A stretch of DNA of 64,000 nt from Mesorhizobium ciceri WSM4083. GTDB lineage: Bacteria; Pseudomonadota; Alphaproteobacteria; Rhizobiales; Rhizobiaceae. Both the position numbers and the translations under genes were made by a program. Of the stretch, positions 44,482 through 53,703 are shown piece by piece. Within the stretch, counting starts at the first letter, position 1, and each line of letters starts with the position of its first letter. The stretch covers positions 183-64,182 of the forward strand of contig NZ_KI912610.1 of assembly GCF_000519305.1 (NCBI RefSeq), given 5' to 3'. The notes beneath the pieces were generated by a model. The model had not been told where the DNA came from. It did no database searches and worked only from the letters and a program-made list of their open reading frames with translations.

Positions 44482-45425
44482 TGCCGGCTTCTCAGGCGCG
44501 GATCGACCACCGCATAGGAAAGATCGACGAGAAGGTTGACGGCGATGACGGCGGCGACCAGCAGCATGACGACGCTTTCGACGACGATTAGATCGCGCTG
44601 CGTGATGGCCTGGAACACCAGCCGGCCGAGGCCGGGCAGATAAAACACATTCTCGATGATGATGGTGCCGGCAAGCAGGAAGGCGAATTGCAGGCCCAGA
44701 ATGGTCAACACCGGGATCATGGCGTTGCGCAGGGCATGCCGCCACAGCACAGCTCGGTAGGGCAGGCCCTTGGCGCGGGCGGTGCGGATATAGTCCTCGT
44801 TGAGGACCTCGATCAGCGCCGAGCGGGTGACGCGCGCCAGGATCGCGGCTTGCGGCAAGGCAAGTGCGACCGCCGGCAGCAGCAGCGATTTCAGGGCTGG
44901 CCAGACGCCGGCACTCCAGCCGGGAAAGCCGCCGGCAGGGACCAGCCGCAGCCAGACGGCGAAGACATAGATCAGCATCAGCGCAAACCAGAAATTGGGC
45001 ACGGCGACGCCAAGCTGTGCGGCGCCCATGGAAATCGTGTCACCGGCGCGTCCACGCCGGCTGGCGGAAAACAGGCCAACGGGAATGGCGATGATGGTGG
45101 AGAGGGCAAGAGCAATCAGCGCCAAGGGCAGCGAGACGGCAAGCCGCTCGCGCACCAGGTCGATGACCGGCACCGAATAGGTGTAGGAGCGGCCGAAATC
45201 GAGGCTGAGCAGACCGCCGGCCCAGTGCAGATAGCGCAAGGCCAGTGGCGCGTTGAGGCCCATCTGGTTGCGCAGCAGCTCGACCTGGTCGGCGCTGGCA
45301 TTCATGCCCAGCATCAGCCGCGCCGGATCGCCGGGCAGGATCTCCAGGACGGCGAACACCACCATGGAAGCCAGCACCAGCGTGGCGATGGCGATGGCGA
45401 GGCGTTTTAGGAGGTAGGCGGTCAT
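44478..45425 (-). CDS. Peptide ABC transporter permease (DppB-like)
   Basis: This is a 315-residue permease with six membrane segments. The N-terminus LLKRLAIAIATLVLASMVVF is typical of DppB, and the EAA loop reads YIRTARAKGLPYRAVLWRHALRN. It pairs with the DppC-like protein to form the membrane channel. It starts 13 bases after the binding-protein stop. Confidence 0.92.
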   Translation of the reverse strand: MTAYLLKRLAIAIATLVLASMVVFAVLEILPGDPARLMLGMNASADQVELLRNQMGLNAPLALRYLHWAGGLLSLDFGRSYTYSVPVIDLVRERLAVSLPLALIALALSTIIAIPVGLFSASRRGRAGDTISMGAAQLGVAVPNFWFALMLIYVFAVWLRLVPAGGFPGWSAGVWPALKSLLLPAVALALPQAAILARVTRSALIEVLNEDYIRTARAKGLPYRAVLWRHALRNAMIPVLTILGLQFAFLLAGTIIIENVFYLPGLGRLVFQAITQRDLIVVESVVMLLVAAVIAVNLLVDLSYAVVDPRLRSRQ

Positions 45426-45438
45426 GGAAAGTGGGGGA

Positions 45439-46917
45439 TCACTCGCTCCACTTCACCTTGGTCAAATCATTGGCCTGGATCGGGGCGTTTTCCCACAGCC
45501 CTTGCAGCTTGGCGTCCCAGACGCCGACCTTCGGCAATTCGTAGAGGAAGCCGACCACGGCATCGTCGGCCAGGATCTTCTGCGCTTGCCCCAGCAATTC
45601 CTTGCGCTTGGCTTCGTCGGAGGTGACGCCGAGATCGGCAATCACCTTGTCGAAGGCCGGGTTGTCGTAGTTGAAGTAATAGTCCTTGCGTGAATAGATA
45701 TCGATGTCGTTGGGCTCGGTGTGGGAGACGATCGTCAGGTCGTAGTCCTTCTTGGTGAACACCTGGTCCAGCCACTGTGCCCATTCGACTGGAATGATTT
45801 CCAGATCGATGCCGACGTCGCGAAGCTGCGAAGCGATGATCTCGCCGCCAAGCCGTGCATAGGCGGGCGGCGGCAGTTTCAGCGTCGCCTTGAAGCCGTT
45901 TTCGAGGCCTGCCTCTTTCAGCAATTCCTTGGCCTTGGCGACATCATGCGGGTAGCGGCCGGTGAGGTCGACATAATCCTTGCTGGCCGGCGACATGTGC
46001 GAGCCGATCGGCTGGCCGAGGCCGGCCGAGGCGCCGTCGATGATCGCCTTGCGGTCGAGCGCGTAGGAGATAGCCTGCCTCACCTGCAGCTTGTCGAAAG
46101 GCGGCTTCTTGTTGTTGATCGACAGGATGGTCTCACCCTCGGTCGCGCCGATCACAACCTTGAAGCGCGGGTCGTCCTTGACCTGAGCGAGGCTGTCGGC
46201 ATCGAAGAACGGGAAAGCCTGGATGTCGCCGGAAAGCAGGGCCGGTACATAGGCCGCGGCATCGGGTACGATGCGGAATTCGGCCTTGTCGAGGGACACC
46301 GGCGTGCCCCAGTAATTGTCCGATTTGACCAGCGTGATCGACGATCCCTTGGCCCAGCTCTGGAACTTGAACGGGCCGGTGCCGATCGGTTTCTCCTTGT
46401 TGGTCTCTGCCGATTCCGGCGCCACGATCACCGCGTCACCCCAGCCCATATTGTAGAGGAAGGATCCTTGCGGGTTCTTCAGCGTGACCTTGACGGTTGC
46501 CGGGTCGACCACGTCGACCGTGTCGATGGCGGCGAACAGCCCCTTTTGCGCGTTGACCGAATTTTCGGCGCGAGCTCGATCGAGCGAGAATTTCACGTCG
46601 CTGGCATCGAAGTCGGTGCCGTCATGGAATTTCACGCCGGTGTGTAGCTTGAAAGTGTAGACCTTTCCATCATCGGAAATGGTCCAGCTTTCGGCCAGAT
46701 CCGGCAGCACCTCGCCAGTGGGCCCGATGCGTGTCAGGCCCTCGAACACATTGGCGTAGAGAACCTCGTCGATCGCAGCGGCAGCACCGGCGGTCGGATC
46801 GAGATGCGGGGGTTCGAGCGGAATGCCGATGACCAGGTCGGTTCGCGCGGCAAACGCAGAGGTGCCGGCGGCCAGCAACAGCACCGCGGCCGCCAAAATG
46901 GTTTTCCACAATTTCAT
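45439..46917 (-). CDS. Peptide ABC transporter substrate-binding protein (SBP family 5)
   Basis: This is a 492-residue exported binding protein. A signal peptide covers about residues 1-24 (KTILAAAVLLLAAGTSAFA, cleaved near AARTD). The mature part has the SBP-5 signature NVFEGLTRIGPTGEVLPDLAESWTIS at its start. No lipobox cysteine is apparent. The linked M20 peptidase suggests a peptide or N-acyl amino acid as the imported solute. A 162-bp gap separates it from the peptidase gene and may hold its own promoter. Confidence 0.92.
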   Translation of the reverse strand: MKLWKTILAAAVLLLAAGTSAFAARTDLVIGIPLEPPHLDPTAGAAAAIDEVLYANVFEGLTRIGPTGEVLPDLAESWTISDDGKVYTFKLHTGVKFHDGTDFDASDVKFSLDRARAENSVNAQKGLFAAIDTVDVVDPATVKVTLKNPQGSFLYNMGWGDAVIVAPESAETNKEKPIGTGPFKFQSWAKGSSITLVKSDNYWGTPVSLDKAEFRIVPDAAAYVPALLSGDIQAFPFFDADSLAQVKDDPRFKVVIGATEGETILSINNKKPPFDKLQVRQAISYALDRKAIIDGASAGLGQPIGSHMSPASKDYVDLTGRYPHDVAKAKELLKEAGLENGFKATLKLPPPAYARLGGEIIASQLRDVGIDLEIIPVEWAQWLDQVFTKKDYDLTIVSHTEPNDIDIYSRKDYYFNYDNPAFDKVIADLGVTSDEAKRKELLGQAQKILADDAVVGFLYELPKVGVWDAKLQGLWENAPIQANDLTKVKWSE

Positions 46918-47079
46918 CGTGCAACTCCCCATGCGTTCAGACACGTGCTCGAACCCGGGCGATAGAAGCGTGATTTCGCCACGGAGTAAATTGCGTTTCG
47001 TTCTGCCCGTTGGCGTGGCCGGGAATGTTTTTGTCCTGGCGACCGCATCGACAGGTCGAAGCTTGTCGCGATGCGCACC

Positions 47080-48360
47080 TTATCCCGTGGCTGTGCCGCG
47101 CAGCAGCACGTTGAGCCCGATCGCCATCACCTTGGCCGATTCCACCATATCCGATATCCCGACCCATTCGTCCGGCCGGTGGGCGAGGTCGAGAATGCCC
47201 GGCCCATAGGCGATGCAATCATAGATATGGCCGATGCGCGCTATGTGCTTCTGGTCGTAGGTGCCGGGCGAAATGACATAGTCGGGTTCGCGGTCGAAGA
47301 TCGCCATGATGCCTTGCGCAACCGCCTTGACCACCGGGGCGTCGCGCTCGGTCATCAGCGGCAAGACTTCCATCAGGTCGCGGATTTCATAGTCGAATTT
47401 TTTCCGCTCGCGCTTTAGCCGGTCGAGGATACCGGTCACTTCGCCTTTGACGGTCTCAAGATCCTCCTCGAGGAGGAAGCGACGGTCGATGGTCAGCCGG
47501 CAGGAGTCGGGCACATTGGGCGACGGCAGGCCGGGCCGGAAATCCTCGGTCTGGCCGCCATGGATCGAATTGATGTTCATGGTCGAGCGTTTTGCCCCTT
47601 CGGGCACGACCGGCATGCGCGTCATCTTGCGGTCAAGCGCAGGGAACAGCTCGTCCTCGAAAGCCCTCAGCACGGCGCCCATGTGGCGCACGGCATTGTC
47701 GCCGAGAAACGGCATCGAGCCGTGCGCGATCTCGCCCTTGGTCTCGATCTCCGCCCACCAGACACCGCGATGACCGAGACAGATGCGGTCCTTGTTGAGC
47801 GGCTCGGGAATGATGACGTGGTCGACCCTGGGCTTCGAGAAATAGCCCAGGGTCGCCAGATGGGCGACGCCGCCGAAGCCGCCGGACTCCTCGTCGACGG
47901 TGCCGGATATTTCGATGGCGCCGGGAAAATCGGGGAAGACTTCCAGGAAGGCTTCGGCTGCGACGATCGAGGCAGCCAGGCCGCCCTTCATGTCGCAGGC
48001 GCCGCGGCCGTAGACCTTGCCGTCTTTGACGATGCCGGCAAAAGGATCGACGGTCCAGCCGTCGCCAGCTTCGACCACGTCGATATGCGAGTTGAAGTGG
48101 ACGCAGGCGCCTGACGATCTTCCGTCGAAACGGGCAACGACATTGACGCGCGGGTAGCGGTCGGTGTCGCCAGGCGTGCCTTCGGCGCGGATGAATTCGG
48201 TCTCGAAACCACTCTTCTTCAGCCGCGCGCCGAGATATTCGGCGCATGGCCGATAGGCCTCGCCGGGTGGATTGATGGTCGGAAACCGGATCAGCTCGGT
48301 AGTCAGCGCGACGACATCGTCGCGACGATCATCGATTGCCTGGAGGAGTCGCTCGTTCAT
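47080..48360 (-). CDS. M20-family metallopeptidase (ArgE/DapE/succinyl-diaminopimelate type)
   Basis: This is a 426-residue zinc-dependent hydrolase. Metal ligands are in FNSHIDVV, GRGACDMKGG and VDEESGG, with a later H in the HIARIGH region. A dimerisation domain sits in the middle. Members cleave N-acyl amino acids or dipeptides. It lies upstream of a peptide ABC transporter on the same strand, so imported substrate is probably hydrolysed by it. It is probably not the biosynthetic ArgE, since it sits with an uptake system. Confidence 0.87.
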   Translation of the reverse strand: MNERLLQAIDDRRDDVVALTTELIRFPTINPPGEAYRPCAEYLGARLKKSGFETEFIRAEGTPGDTDRYPRVNVVARFDGRSSGACVHFNSHIDVVEAGDGWTVDPFAGIVKDGKVYGRGACDMKGGLAASIVAAEAFLEVFPDFPGAIEISGTVDEESGGFGGVAHLATLGYFSKPRVDHVIIPEPLNKDRICLGHRGVWWAEIETKGEIAHGSMPFLGDNAVRHMGAVLRAFEDELFPALDRKMTRMPVVPEGAKRSTMNINSIHGGQTEDFRPGLPSPNVPDSCRLTIDRRFLLEEDLETVKGEVTGILDRLKRERKKFDYEIRDLMEVLPLMTERDAPVVKAVAQGIMAIFDREPDYVISPGTYDQKHIARIGHIYDCIAYGPGILDLAHRPDEWVGISDMVESAKVMAIGLNVLLRGTATG

Positions 48361-48582
48361 GCGCCGAGTTGAGCAGCGATCGTCTTGATTTTGCAAGCCC
48401 GTTGGTGATCGAGCCCGTGCGGCGTGTCGTTGCGGCAACTATCGCGGGAAATCGTTCAAATTCTCTGCTTTGGATTGGCGAATTGGTCAAGGAGTGTGTG
48501 TTAGCCCGTTCATCTGCCATTAAAAAGATGAAAAACAATTTGAGGGCAGACAGGTTAGGGGCAATCAAAGGGGTTTGATCGC
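48361..48582. other. Divergent gap before the L,D-transpeptidase gene
   Basis: This 222-bp gap lies between the M20 peptidase and the YkuD gene. It is AT-richer than its surroundings (near 48530) and probably contains both promoters. No operator or RNA structure was recognised. Confidence 0.35.
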
Positions 48583-49011
48583 ATGAAAAAGACAGTTCTC
48601 ATGGCAGCCGTGTTTGTTGCGATGCTGTTCGGTGCTTCGGGGCAGGGCTGGGCAGCCAGCCTCGTTGCAAATATTGACGTGTCGTCGCAGACGATGACCG
48701 TCAGATATGGCGCGTCCGTTTACCGGTGGAGCGTCTCCACCGCGCGCAAAGGTTACATCACACCGCGCGGCAGCTATCGGCCGCAACGGACGGCGCGGAT
48801 GTGGTATTCGCGCAAATACGATATGTCGCCGATGCCTCATTCGGTGTTCTTCCGCGGCGGCTATGCCATTCACGGCACCGGCGCGGTGAGGCAGCTCGGG
48901 CGCCCGGCATCGCATGGCTGTGTGCGCTTGCACCCGACCAATGCCGCCGCCTTCTATGCGATGGTTCGGCAAGCCGGTTTTGGCAACACGCGCATTGTCG
49001 TCACCAACTGA
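48583..49011 (+). CDS. L,D-transpeptidase (YkuD domain), exported
   Basis: This is a 142-residue protein. An N-terminal signal peptide (KKTVLMAAVFVAMLFGASG, cleaved about residue 24) is followed by a YkuD domain. The catalytic cysteine sits in the invariant HGTGAVRQLGRPASHGCVRL, with the histidine earlier. Such enzymes make 3-3 peptidoglycan cross-links or attach lipoproteins to the wall. It is a compact single-domain member, standing alone between the M20 and lpxXL genes. Confidence 0.92.
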   Translation: MKKTVLMAAVFVAMLFGASGQGWAASLVANIDVSSQTMTVRYGASVYRWSVSTARKGYITPRGSYRPQRTARMWYSRKYDMSPMPHSVFFRGGYAIHGTGAVRQLGRPASHGCVRLHPTNAAAFYAMVRQAGFGNTRIVVTN

Positions 49012-49072
49012 GGCGATTCAGGTTCGCTGTTATCTGCTGGCGCAGGGCTGACACCCACGCCGGCAGCTCTGC

Positions 49073-50065
49073 TTAAGCGTTTGGGACCGCTTTTGCCTGC
49101 GGGGGACGCTTTCGACGCCCGCCGCTGATCTCCCACCTTTTGTGGAACCACATCCACTGGCCGGGATCTTCTCGCACCCAGCGTTCGACGACGTCGTTGA
49201 GACGCTGGGTGGTGGCGTGGACATCGACGCTGCCGTCAGCGGTGCGCGGCAATGTCAGCTTGTCCTCGATTTCGAGCCGGAAGCGGTTGCCTGGCAGCCT
49301 GACGCAGCGCGCCGGATAGACGTCGCAGTCATAGTGGCGGGCAAGGGTGGCCAGCACCCGATTGCTCTGGCACGGACGGCCGAAGAATGTCGTCTCCAGT
49401 CCGTTGGAGAATTTCTGGTCGACAAGGATGCCGATGTTGCCGCCGTTCTCCAGGACCCCTGCCAGGGCGAATGAGGCACCGGCCATGGATGGCAGCAACG
49501 AGCCCATGGTCGAGCGGCGCGTCGAGAGGATGTAGTCGGCAAGATAGGGATTGTTGGGCGGCCGAAACAGCGCCGTGATGTTCATCCCGAAGGTCGCCGC
49601 CGCCACAGGCAGAAGTTCGAAATTGCCGAGATGGCCGGTAAAGACGATGTGCGGCTTCTCTTCGCTGGCGATTTCGACGAAGTGGTCAGCTCCCTTGACC
49701 TCGATGCGGCCGGGCTTGCTGGCTGTAGGGTCGTAGTCGAAGAGGGCGTCGAGAAAGATGTATTCCGCGGCAAGACGGGCCATGTTGCCCCACATGTCGG
49801 AGGCGATCTCCTGGATTTCGGCCTCGCTCTTTTCCGGATAGGCCTTGCGCAGATTGTCGACGGCGACCTGATGGCGTCCTACCCGGGGGCCGACCATGCG
49901 TGCGGCGCGGTCGGCGAAATTCAAAGCACTGTCGGCCGGCAGCAGGCGCAGGACCGAGATGATCATCATTGCGGCGCGCGCCACCAGCCAGTAATTGAGC
50001 TGGCGCAGTTGCCTGCCATAGCGAAATTTTAGATCCCGACGGAACTTCTTGAACACAGAGGTCAA
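49073..50065 (-). CDS. lpxXL: Very-long-chain lipid A acyltransferase
   Basis: This is a 330-residue protein of the HtrB/LpxL lauroyl acyltransferase family. The catalytic HX4E motif is in TGHLGNFELLP (about residue 143), and a hydrophobic N-terminal segment anchors it to the inner membrane. LpxXL adds the 27-hydroxyoctacosanoate (or similar) chain to lipid A. Its location at the end of acpXL-fabF2XL-fabF1XL-adh2XL identifies it. It begins four bases after the adh2XL stop. Confidence 0.93.
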   Translation of the reverse strand: MTSVFKKFRRDLKFRYGRQLRQLNYWLVARAAMMIISVLRLLPADSALNFADRAARMVGPRVGRHQVAVDNLRKAYPEKSEAEIQEIASDMWGNMARLAAEYIFLDALFDYDPTASKPGRIEVKGADHFVEIASEEKPHIVFTGHLGNFELLPVAAATFGMNITALFRPPNNPYLADYILSTRRSTMGSLLPSMAGASFALAGVLENGGNIGILVDQKFSNGLETTFFGRPCQSNRVLATLARHYDCDVYPARCVRLPGNRFRLEIEDKLTLPRTADGSVDVHATTQRLNDVVERWVREDPGQWMWFHKRWEISGGRRKRPPQAKAVPNA

Positions 50066-50069
50066 GGCT

Positions 50070-51098
50070 CTAGCCGACGCGCAGGATGATCTTGCCGAAA
50101 ACGTCGCGGCCTTCCATGCGCTTCAGCGCGGCATCTATACCGTCGAAGTCGACTTCGGTATCGATGACAGGTGCGACCTGTCCCGCTGCCATTTTCTGCA
50201 TGGCGTTGGCCATGTTTTCCATGCGGCAGCCAAACGAGCCAAGCAGTTTCAATTGCTGCTGGAACAGCTGCATGAGGTTGATCTGCGTCGACACGCCGGA
50301 AGTCGAACCGCAGGTCACCAGGCGGCCGCCGCGCTTCAGGCACAACATCGAGGCGGCGAAGGTGTCGGCGCCGACATGTTCGAAGACGACATCGACGCCC
50401 TTCTTCTTGGTCAGCTTGCGCACGACGCCCTCGAAACGGTCGTCGCGGTAGTTGATGACGTGGTCGGCGCCGAGCGCCTTGGCCTTGTCGATCTTGTCGT
50501 TGGAGCCGACCGTGGTGATGATGGTGCAGCCCATCCGCTTGGCCAGCTGGATGGCCGCCGAGCCGATGCCGGATCCGCCGGCATGGATGAGGATGGTCTC
50601 GCCGGGCTGCAGCCTGGCGTTGTCGAACAGCATGTGCTCGACGGTGCCGAAGGTGACGGGCGCCACCGCCGCGCCGATGTCGGTCACGCCGGGCGGGGCG
50701 GGGACCAGAAGGCGGGCCGGCAGGTTGATCTTTTCCTGCGCGAAGCCGTCGAGGTGGAAGCCGTGAACGCCCGAAACATGTTCACAGAGATTGTCGCGGC
50801 CTTCGCGGCAGGCTCGGCAGAGGCCGCAGGTGCGTGCGCCATAGATCGACACCAATTGTCCGGGTAGCAGGCTGGAAACGCCGGGGCCTACCGCCTCGAC
50901 CTCGCCGGAGGCTTCGGCGCCGACGACCAGAGGCAGCTTGCGCTTGGCGAAGGCCATGCCGCGCCAGCCCCAGACGTCGATATGGTTCAGCGCCACCGCC
51001 TTGATGCGCAGCGTGACTTCGCCAAGTGCCGGCGGTGGGGGAGGCGGCAGGTCCACCGTTTCAAGACGGCGGTCCTCGATAAGTTGCAATGCGCGCAT
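50070..51098 (-). CDS. adh2XL: Zinc-containing alcohol dehydrogenase of the XL cluster
   Basis: This is a 342-residue MDR-superfamily reductase. Structural-zinc cysteines lie in CGLCRACREGRDNLC (about residue 92), and the nucleotide-binding stretch HAGGSGIGSAAIQLA is at about residue 172. In this cluster the enzyme is taken to act in very-long-chain fatty acid formation, by position rather than measured reaction. The next gene upstream is fabF1XL, 37 bases away. Confidence 0.88.
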   Translation of the reverse strand: MRALQLIEDRRLETVDLPPPPPPALGEVTLRIKAVALNHIDVWGWRGMAFAKRKLPLVVGAEASGEVEAVGPGVSSLLPGQLVSIYGARTCGLCRACREGRDNLCEHVSGVHGFHLDGFAQEKINLPARLLVPAPPGVTDIGAAVAPVTFGTVEHMLFDNARLQPGETILIHAGGSGIGSAAIQLAKRMGCTIITTVGSNDKIDKAKALGADHVINYRDDRFEGVVRKLTKKKGVDVVFEHVGADTFAASMLCLKRGGRLVTCGSTSGVSTQINLMQLFQQQLKLLGSFGCRMENMANAMQKMAAGQVAPVIDTEVDFDGIDAALKRMEGRDVFGKIILRVG

Positions 51099-51134
51099 TG
51101 GGCCTGTCGGTTTCGGTCTGGCTGAAAAGGTCGC

Positions 51135-52406
51135 TTAGACCGGTTCCCGCGCCATGACAAGGCAAGTGTTCTGGCCGCCGAAGCCGAAGGAGTTCGACAG
51201 CACGGTGCGGACCTCGGCATTGCGCTTCTTGTTCGGCACCACGTCGAGCACGATCGCCGGGTCGGGATTGTCATAATTGATGGTCGGTGGAATGACGCTT
51301 TCGCGCATCGTCATCAGCGAGAACGCCGCCTCGACGGCGCCGGCCGCCGACAGCGTGTGGCCGATCATCGATTTGTTCGACGAGACCGGCATCGAGCCGA
51401 TCCGCTCGCCGAATACCGTCGACAGCGACAGATGCTCCATCTTGTCGTTTTCCGGCGTCGAGGTGCCGTGGGCGTTCACGTAGTCGATCTCGTCTTGGCT
51501 CAAGCCGGCATCGGCTAGCACAGCACGAACCGCCGCGATCGCCGGCGAAGCGTCCGGCTTCGAGCGGGTGCGGTGGAAATCGTCCGCCTTTTCGCCGCAG
51601 CCGCGCAGGATGCCAAGAATCGTGGCGCCGCGCGCGAGTGCGGTTTCCAGCGATTCCAGCACCAGCGCGCCCGAGCCCTCGGCGAGGACAAAGCCGTCGC
51701 GGTCCTTGGAGAAAGGTTTTGACGCCTTTTCGGGAATGTCGTTGTGGGTCGACAGCGCCGATAGCAGCGAAAAGCGGATCAGCGCCTCGGCGGTCGCCGA
51801 ACCGTCGGCGCCGATCGACAGCGCGCGGTCGCATTCGCCGCGGCGGATCGCCTCGACGCCGAGCTGGATGGCGGTGGCGCCGGAAGCGCAAGCGGTCGAC
51901 AGCGTGATCGGCAGCCCGCGTGTGCCGAAACGGTCGGCAAGCCGGCCGGCGATCGAGCCGAACTGCGTGGTCTCGAAAAAGTCGAGTTCTTTCAATCCGC
52001 GCGCCACCCGCAGCAGCCGTTCGCCGCCGGAGTCCAAATCATTGGAATTGTAGAGCGCGAAGCGGTCGTGCCAGTCGAGTTCGACCGGCGGTGAAGCGAG
52101 GAAGAGAGGACCACCAAAATCACCGGAATCGAGGCCGGACTCGGCCACGGCCTCACGCGCGGCGGTTTCCGCCAGTTCATAGGTGAGGTGGCTGGAGCCC
52201 TTCGAGCTCGACGGCAGGAAGTCGACCATGCCGGAGATGCGGGTGTTGAGATGATCGACCGGAAAACGGGTAATCGGGTGGATGCCCGACTTGCCCGAGG
52301 TCAGCGCCGCCCAATTATCGGCCTTGCCGACGCCAAGCGAGGTCACCACGCCGATGCCGGTGACGGCAACGATCGGCCTGCCCATATGATCGTTCAGATT
52401 GGCCAT
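51135..52406 (-). CDS. fabF1XL: Beta-ketoacyl-ACP synthase (catalytic, KS-alpha type)
   Basis: This is a 423-residue condensing enzyme with the complete triad: C173 in STACASG, histidine in NAHGTSTPEND, and histidine in NKSMIGHTLSAAGAVE. It elongates the acyl chain bound to AcpXL with malonyl units. It pairs with the degenerate homologue FabF2XL encoded 50 bases upstream, in the manner of a KS-alpha/KS-beta dimer (inference). It is part of the rhizobial very-long-chain fatty acid cluster. Confidence 0.93.
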   Translation of the reverse strand: MANLNDHMGRPIVAVTGIGVVTSLGVGKADNWAALTSGKSGIHPITRFPVDHLNTRISGMVDFLPSSSKGSSHLTYELAETAAREAVAESGLDSGDFGGPLFLASPPVELDWHDRFALYNSNDLDSGGERLLRVARGLKELDFFETTQFGSIAGRLADRFGTRGLPITLSTACASGATAIQLGVEAIRRGECDRALSIGADGSATAEALIRFSLLSALSTHNDIPEKASKPFSKDRDGFVLAEGSGALVLESLETALARGATILGILRGCGEKADDFHRTRSKPDASPAIAAVRAVLADAGLSQDEIDYVNAHGTSTPENDKMEHLSLSTVFGERIGSMPVSSNKSMIGHTLSAAGAVEAAFSLMTMRESVIPPTINYDNPDPAIVLDVVPNKKRNAEVRTVLSNSFGFGGQNTCLVMAREPV

Positions 52407-52456
52407 GCGGTAGCCCTCGATCGTCTATCGTTGCGGCATGGATCGTGACCACCGCC

Positions 52457-53647
52457 TCAGGCGGCGTTGACGAGCGCCATGCCCTCGAATTGGTGATAGC
52501 CGATCGCCGTTGCAAGGACGGTTGCGGGAACCCCTTCGAACGGCTTCTCGGCTGCGGCATCAAAAACAGGGTAGGCGGCCTTGCGATCGACGGCCAGCGC
52601 CGCCAGTGCCACAGCGAAGGGAAACTGTGCTTCCTTCATGTGTCCGGTCAGCGTCGAGAAACCGCGCGCGGCAATCGCCGGATTGGCATCGAGCGCGGCT
52701 TTCTCGGCGATGGTTGCCGTATGGGCGCCCGACGCGCCCGACAGGGCCAGCAACTTGCCGTTCGGCACTGCAGCCTGCTTGAGTAGCGCGGCGATCTGAG
52801 CGTCGAGTTCTCCCCATGGGCGCCTGGCGCGGCCGGAGACGACCGGCCCAAGCTCGGCATAAATCTTTCGTCCGCGGCTTGTCGCGTGTTCGCGCTGCTC
52901 CAGCACCAGGAAGGCACCGCCGGATCCAGTCACGACGCCGCCGCCCTCAGCGCCCTGCCTTTGCCAGACCGGCTTCCATGGGCCGCGATGCAAATAGCCA
53001 GCGAGCTCATAGCCGAGCAGCATGTCGGAATGTTCGGTCTGGAAGGCGCCGCCGACCAGGATGTGCGTCGACTGGCCGGAGCGGATGCGCGCGGCTGCTG
53101 TCTCGACGGCGGCGACACCGGCACCTTCCTCACCCATGAAGGTTCTGGATGAGCCCGTCACCTTGTGGACGATGGAGATGTTGCCGGCGAGCAGATTGGA
53201 AAGCTGGGCCAGGAACAGTGTCGGCCGCAATTCGGTGGTCAATTTCTCGTTGATCAGCACATCGCGGTCGTTGCGGCTTTCCGAAGCGGCGAGGATGGCG
53301 GCATCGACCGCCTCGTCGCGTTCGCCGCCGCCCGCGGCCACAACCATGTCCATGGTCGTGCAGAGTTCGTCATTGCCCTTGATGCCGGCGTCGTCCAGCG
53401 CCAGGCCTGCGGCATAGGTGCCGAGCCTCTGCCAGGTTTCCATCTGGCGCTGATCGCCACGCTTGGCGATCTGCAGGTTCCAGTCGATCTCAGGCAGCGG
53501 ATGGACCGTATAGGGTGCAAAGCGCGCCGCTTCGAGCATCGGTTCCAGGCCCGGCTGCGCGAGCTTCTGCCAGTGGGCGTCCGGACCTTCCCCCAGCGAG
53601 GAGACAAGGCCGATACCAGTGATGACGACGTCGCGGGGGCTGCTCAT
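52457..53647 (-). CDS. fabF2XL: Beta-ketoacyl synthase homologue lacking the catalytic triad (chain-length-factor-like)
   Basis: This is a 396-residue thiolase-fold protein. Aligned without gaps to FabF1XL, the nucleophile position is occupied by E174 (MGEEGAG in place of TACASG), and the first active histidine is replaced by glycine in the SGASGAH region. Only the second histidine (TGHMKEAQ) remains. This matches the KS-beta or chain-length factor of polyketide synthases, which pairs with a catalytic subunit and sets chain length. That role would suit a C26-C28 acyl product. It lies between acpXL and fabF1XL. Confidence 0.88.
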   Translation of the reverse strand: MSSPRDVVITGIGLVSSLGEGPDAHWQKLAQPGLEPMLEAARFAPYTVHPLPEIDWNLQIAKRGDQRQMETWQRLGTYAAGLALDDAGIKGNDELCTTMDMVVAAGGGERDEAVDAAILAASESRNDRDVLINEKLTTELRPTLFLAQLSNLLAGNISIVHKVTGSSRTFMGEEGAGVAAVETAAARIRSGQSTHILVGGAFQTEHSDMLLGYELAGYLHRGPWKPVWQRQGAEGGGVVTGSGGAFLVLEQREHATSRGRKIYAELGPVVSGRARRPWGELDAQIAALLKQAAVPNGKLLALSGASGAHTATIAEKAALDANPAIAARGFSTLTGHMKEAQFPFAVALAALAVDRKAAYPVFDAAAEKPFEGVPATVLATAIGYHQFEGMALVNAA

Positions 53648-53703
53648 GGGCGGCTTTGTGGGTCAGGCGGCAGAGCGCGTCAAGATCGCGCGTTCAACCG
53701 ACG

